Assembly: GCA_964058845.1 (NCBI GenBank)
Contig: CAXKVR010000059.1
Span: forward strand, 1 to 58,249
From: Carex sylvatica
Taxonomy: Eukaryota > Streptophyta > Magnoliopsida > Poales > Cyperaceae
Direction: 5' to 3'
DNA length: 58,249 bases
Below the pieces are notes generated by a model that was not told where the DNA came from, did no database searches, and saw only the letters and a program-made list of their open reading frames with translations. Each line of letters opens with the position of its first letter. Position 1 is the stretch's first letter. Position numbers and translations under genes: made by a program. Shown piece by piece: positions 57,109 through 58,249 of this stretch.

Positions 57109-57492
57109 GTTCTTAAATTCATCAAGTTTCTTTTGTGAACTCAACTCTAAAACTTATCGAATTGACTTCAAACGATGAATCTGAATCGTTGAAATTCATC
57201 TACTTTACAAGTGATGCATATACATACAAAAATTTAAATTTTAGAATTAGTTTTGTATAGAATAAAGTGGTAAAAAACGTTCAAAAAATGAATGCATTAA
57301 AATTAATTTATAAACCTTCTAATCTTTACCGCTTGACTTTATACTAAATTCGAAACTTAATTTTTTTTTGCATGTAGATGCATCACTCGTAAGCTAGATG
57401 GGTTTTGAACCGTTCAGATTCGTCATTTGAAATCAATTGAATAAGTTTTAAAGTTGAGTTCATAAAGAAATTTGGTGAACTTATGAATACCC
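57109..57492. mobile_element. Inverted-repeat MITE with ~130-bp arms
   Basis: AACTCAACTCTAAAACTTAT, TTGACTTCAAACGATGAATC and AGTGATGCATATACAT in the left arm face ATGTAGATGCATCACTCGTA, CGTCATTTGAAATCAATTGA and ATAAGTTTTAAAGTTGAGTT in the right arm. A decayed relative lies at 6060-6345. Confidence 0.7.
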
Positions 57493-57789
57493 TAGTTTCA
57501 CTCGCAATACTATTAATAGAGTTATAATACTTACCGAGAAAATATTACTTCTGATTCTGTTAGTTGTCAATAACAAAAAAGAAAAACCTACTGTTATGAC
57601 ATAATACTCTCTTTCAAATGCGGGCTTGAAATTTTAAAAAAAAAATGCCTTAAAAAAATGAGAAAATGCTAATGTGAAACTATGTACTTGATAACCAGTA
57701 TCTCATTCATACAAAATTATTGGAGTTTGACCAAATCATGATGGTTGCCTGGTAAGACACATGCAGGAATGACTCGATTCAAGGAGGAA
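57493..57789. other. Intergenic
   Basis: AT-rich, nothing recognised. Confidence 0.4.
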
Positions 57790-58249
57790 TTAAACGTGTG
57801 GAAAAAGAAGTGTGTGATACAACATGGCATGCATGTTCTCTTCTTCTGTGATATTGCTAGCTAGAGCAACATGCCATGCATCGGAGCTATCAATTAGAGG
57901 AGACCATCTGCCTTTGGACTTCACAACAGCTTTTCTTGAGGTGACCAACCAATTGAATGAAGAGCAAACGGTCAGTTTTGGAAACACCATGTGGTGTATT
58001 TGGAAGGCAAGAAATGAAAGAATCTTTGCTGGAAAAAAAAGCCACACCATTCTCAATTTTACTGCAGATGGGACGCATGATGACCGGGCACGAGACACAT
58101 CAAGAACAGCAGCCGCAAAACAGGAGAAATACTATACAGGTACAGAGCATACTGAGAGGCACCAAAACATGCAGTGTTGATTGATGCATCGTGTGGGAGA
58201 CCACACTCAAAGCGGGCTGGGGAGCAGTTCACTGCGATGAAAAGGGACG
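57790..58249 (+). mobile_element. Degenerate LINE ORF2 fragment, continues past the right edge
   Basis: FGNTMWCIWKARNERIFAGK (57977-58036) is the linker typical of plant L1 ORF2 between the zinc-binding and RNase H regions. Frameshifted RNase H pieces follow: VLIDAS-like LIDAS (58179) and LKAGWGAVHCDEKG (58207-58247). At least one frame break makes this a dead copy. Confidence 0.6.

Overview
The window is nuclear DNA of a flowering plant. It is AT-rich, the genes have GT-AG introns and belong to land-plant families (WOX homeobox, GRAS, glucuronoxylan methyltransferase, class III peroxidase, organelle-type PPR), and most of the intergenic space is layered small transposons and microsatellites. 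The sequence alone does not let me name the species or decide monocot versus dicot.

Five host genes are supported. (1) A PPR gene of the At4g18975 type on the minus strand (398-4063, C-terminal exons beyond the left edge). (2) A three-exon class III peroxidase close to Arabidopsis peroxidase 19, minus strand (7128-9572). (3) A three-exon WUSCHEL-related homeobox gene of the WOX8/WOX9 (STIMPY) clade, plus strand (31562-35545). (4) A single-exon DUF579 glucuronoxylan 4-O-methyltransferase (GXM), plus strand (45395-46288). (5) A single-exon GRAS regulator of the LISCL/SCL14-SCL33 type, minus strand (49871-51814). They share no operon-like logic. WOX9 is a meristem/embryo regulator, GXM and the peroxidase act in the secretory pathway and cell wall, and GRAS is a transcriptional regulator.

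Mobile DNA, left to right: hairpin MITEs and a Mutator-like element (exact 9-bp target duplication) nested in the large PPR intron; degenerate inverted-repeat elements at 5.4-6.7 kb; a 2.26-kb Mutator-like element (11414-13669) and a 270-bp Mutator-type MITE (14014-14283), both with exact 9-bp duplications; a nested Harbinger complex (15299-20314) whose 4.64-kb inner element carries an uninterrupted, spliceable 400-codon DDE transposase; a 2.7-kb probable solo LTR (22624-25326, 5-bp duplication) holding a GC-rich ~70-bp tandem array and inserted in an older repeat; a long palindromic MITE bounded by mirrored microsatellites upstream of WOX9; LTR-like and hAT-like pieces downstream of WOX9; a ~290-bp segment present twice around the GXM gene, one copy interrupted by a MITE; inverted-repeat elements on both sides of the GRAS gene; two LINE 3' ends meeting tail to tail; a 5S-rRNA-derived SINE with a 17-bp target duplication; an hAT-like element containing a hairpin MITE; and a LINE fragment at the right edge.

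The least expected items are the 5S-derived SINE, the intact Harbinger transposase with its identical 136-bp internal repeats, the long-hairpin MITE family, the PPR gene whose start codon lies inside a tandem repeat, and the 70-bp array in the solo LTR. All readings are by eye; no alignment or database search was run.
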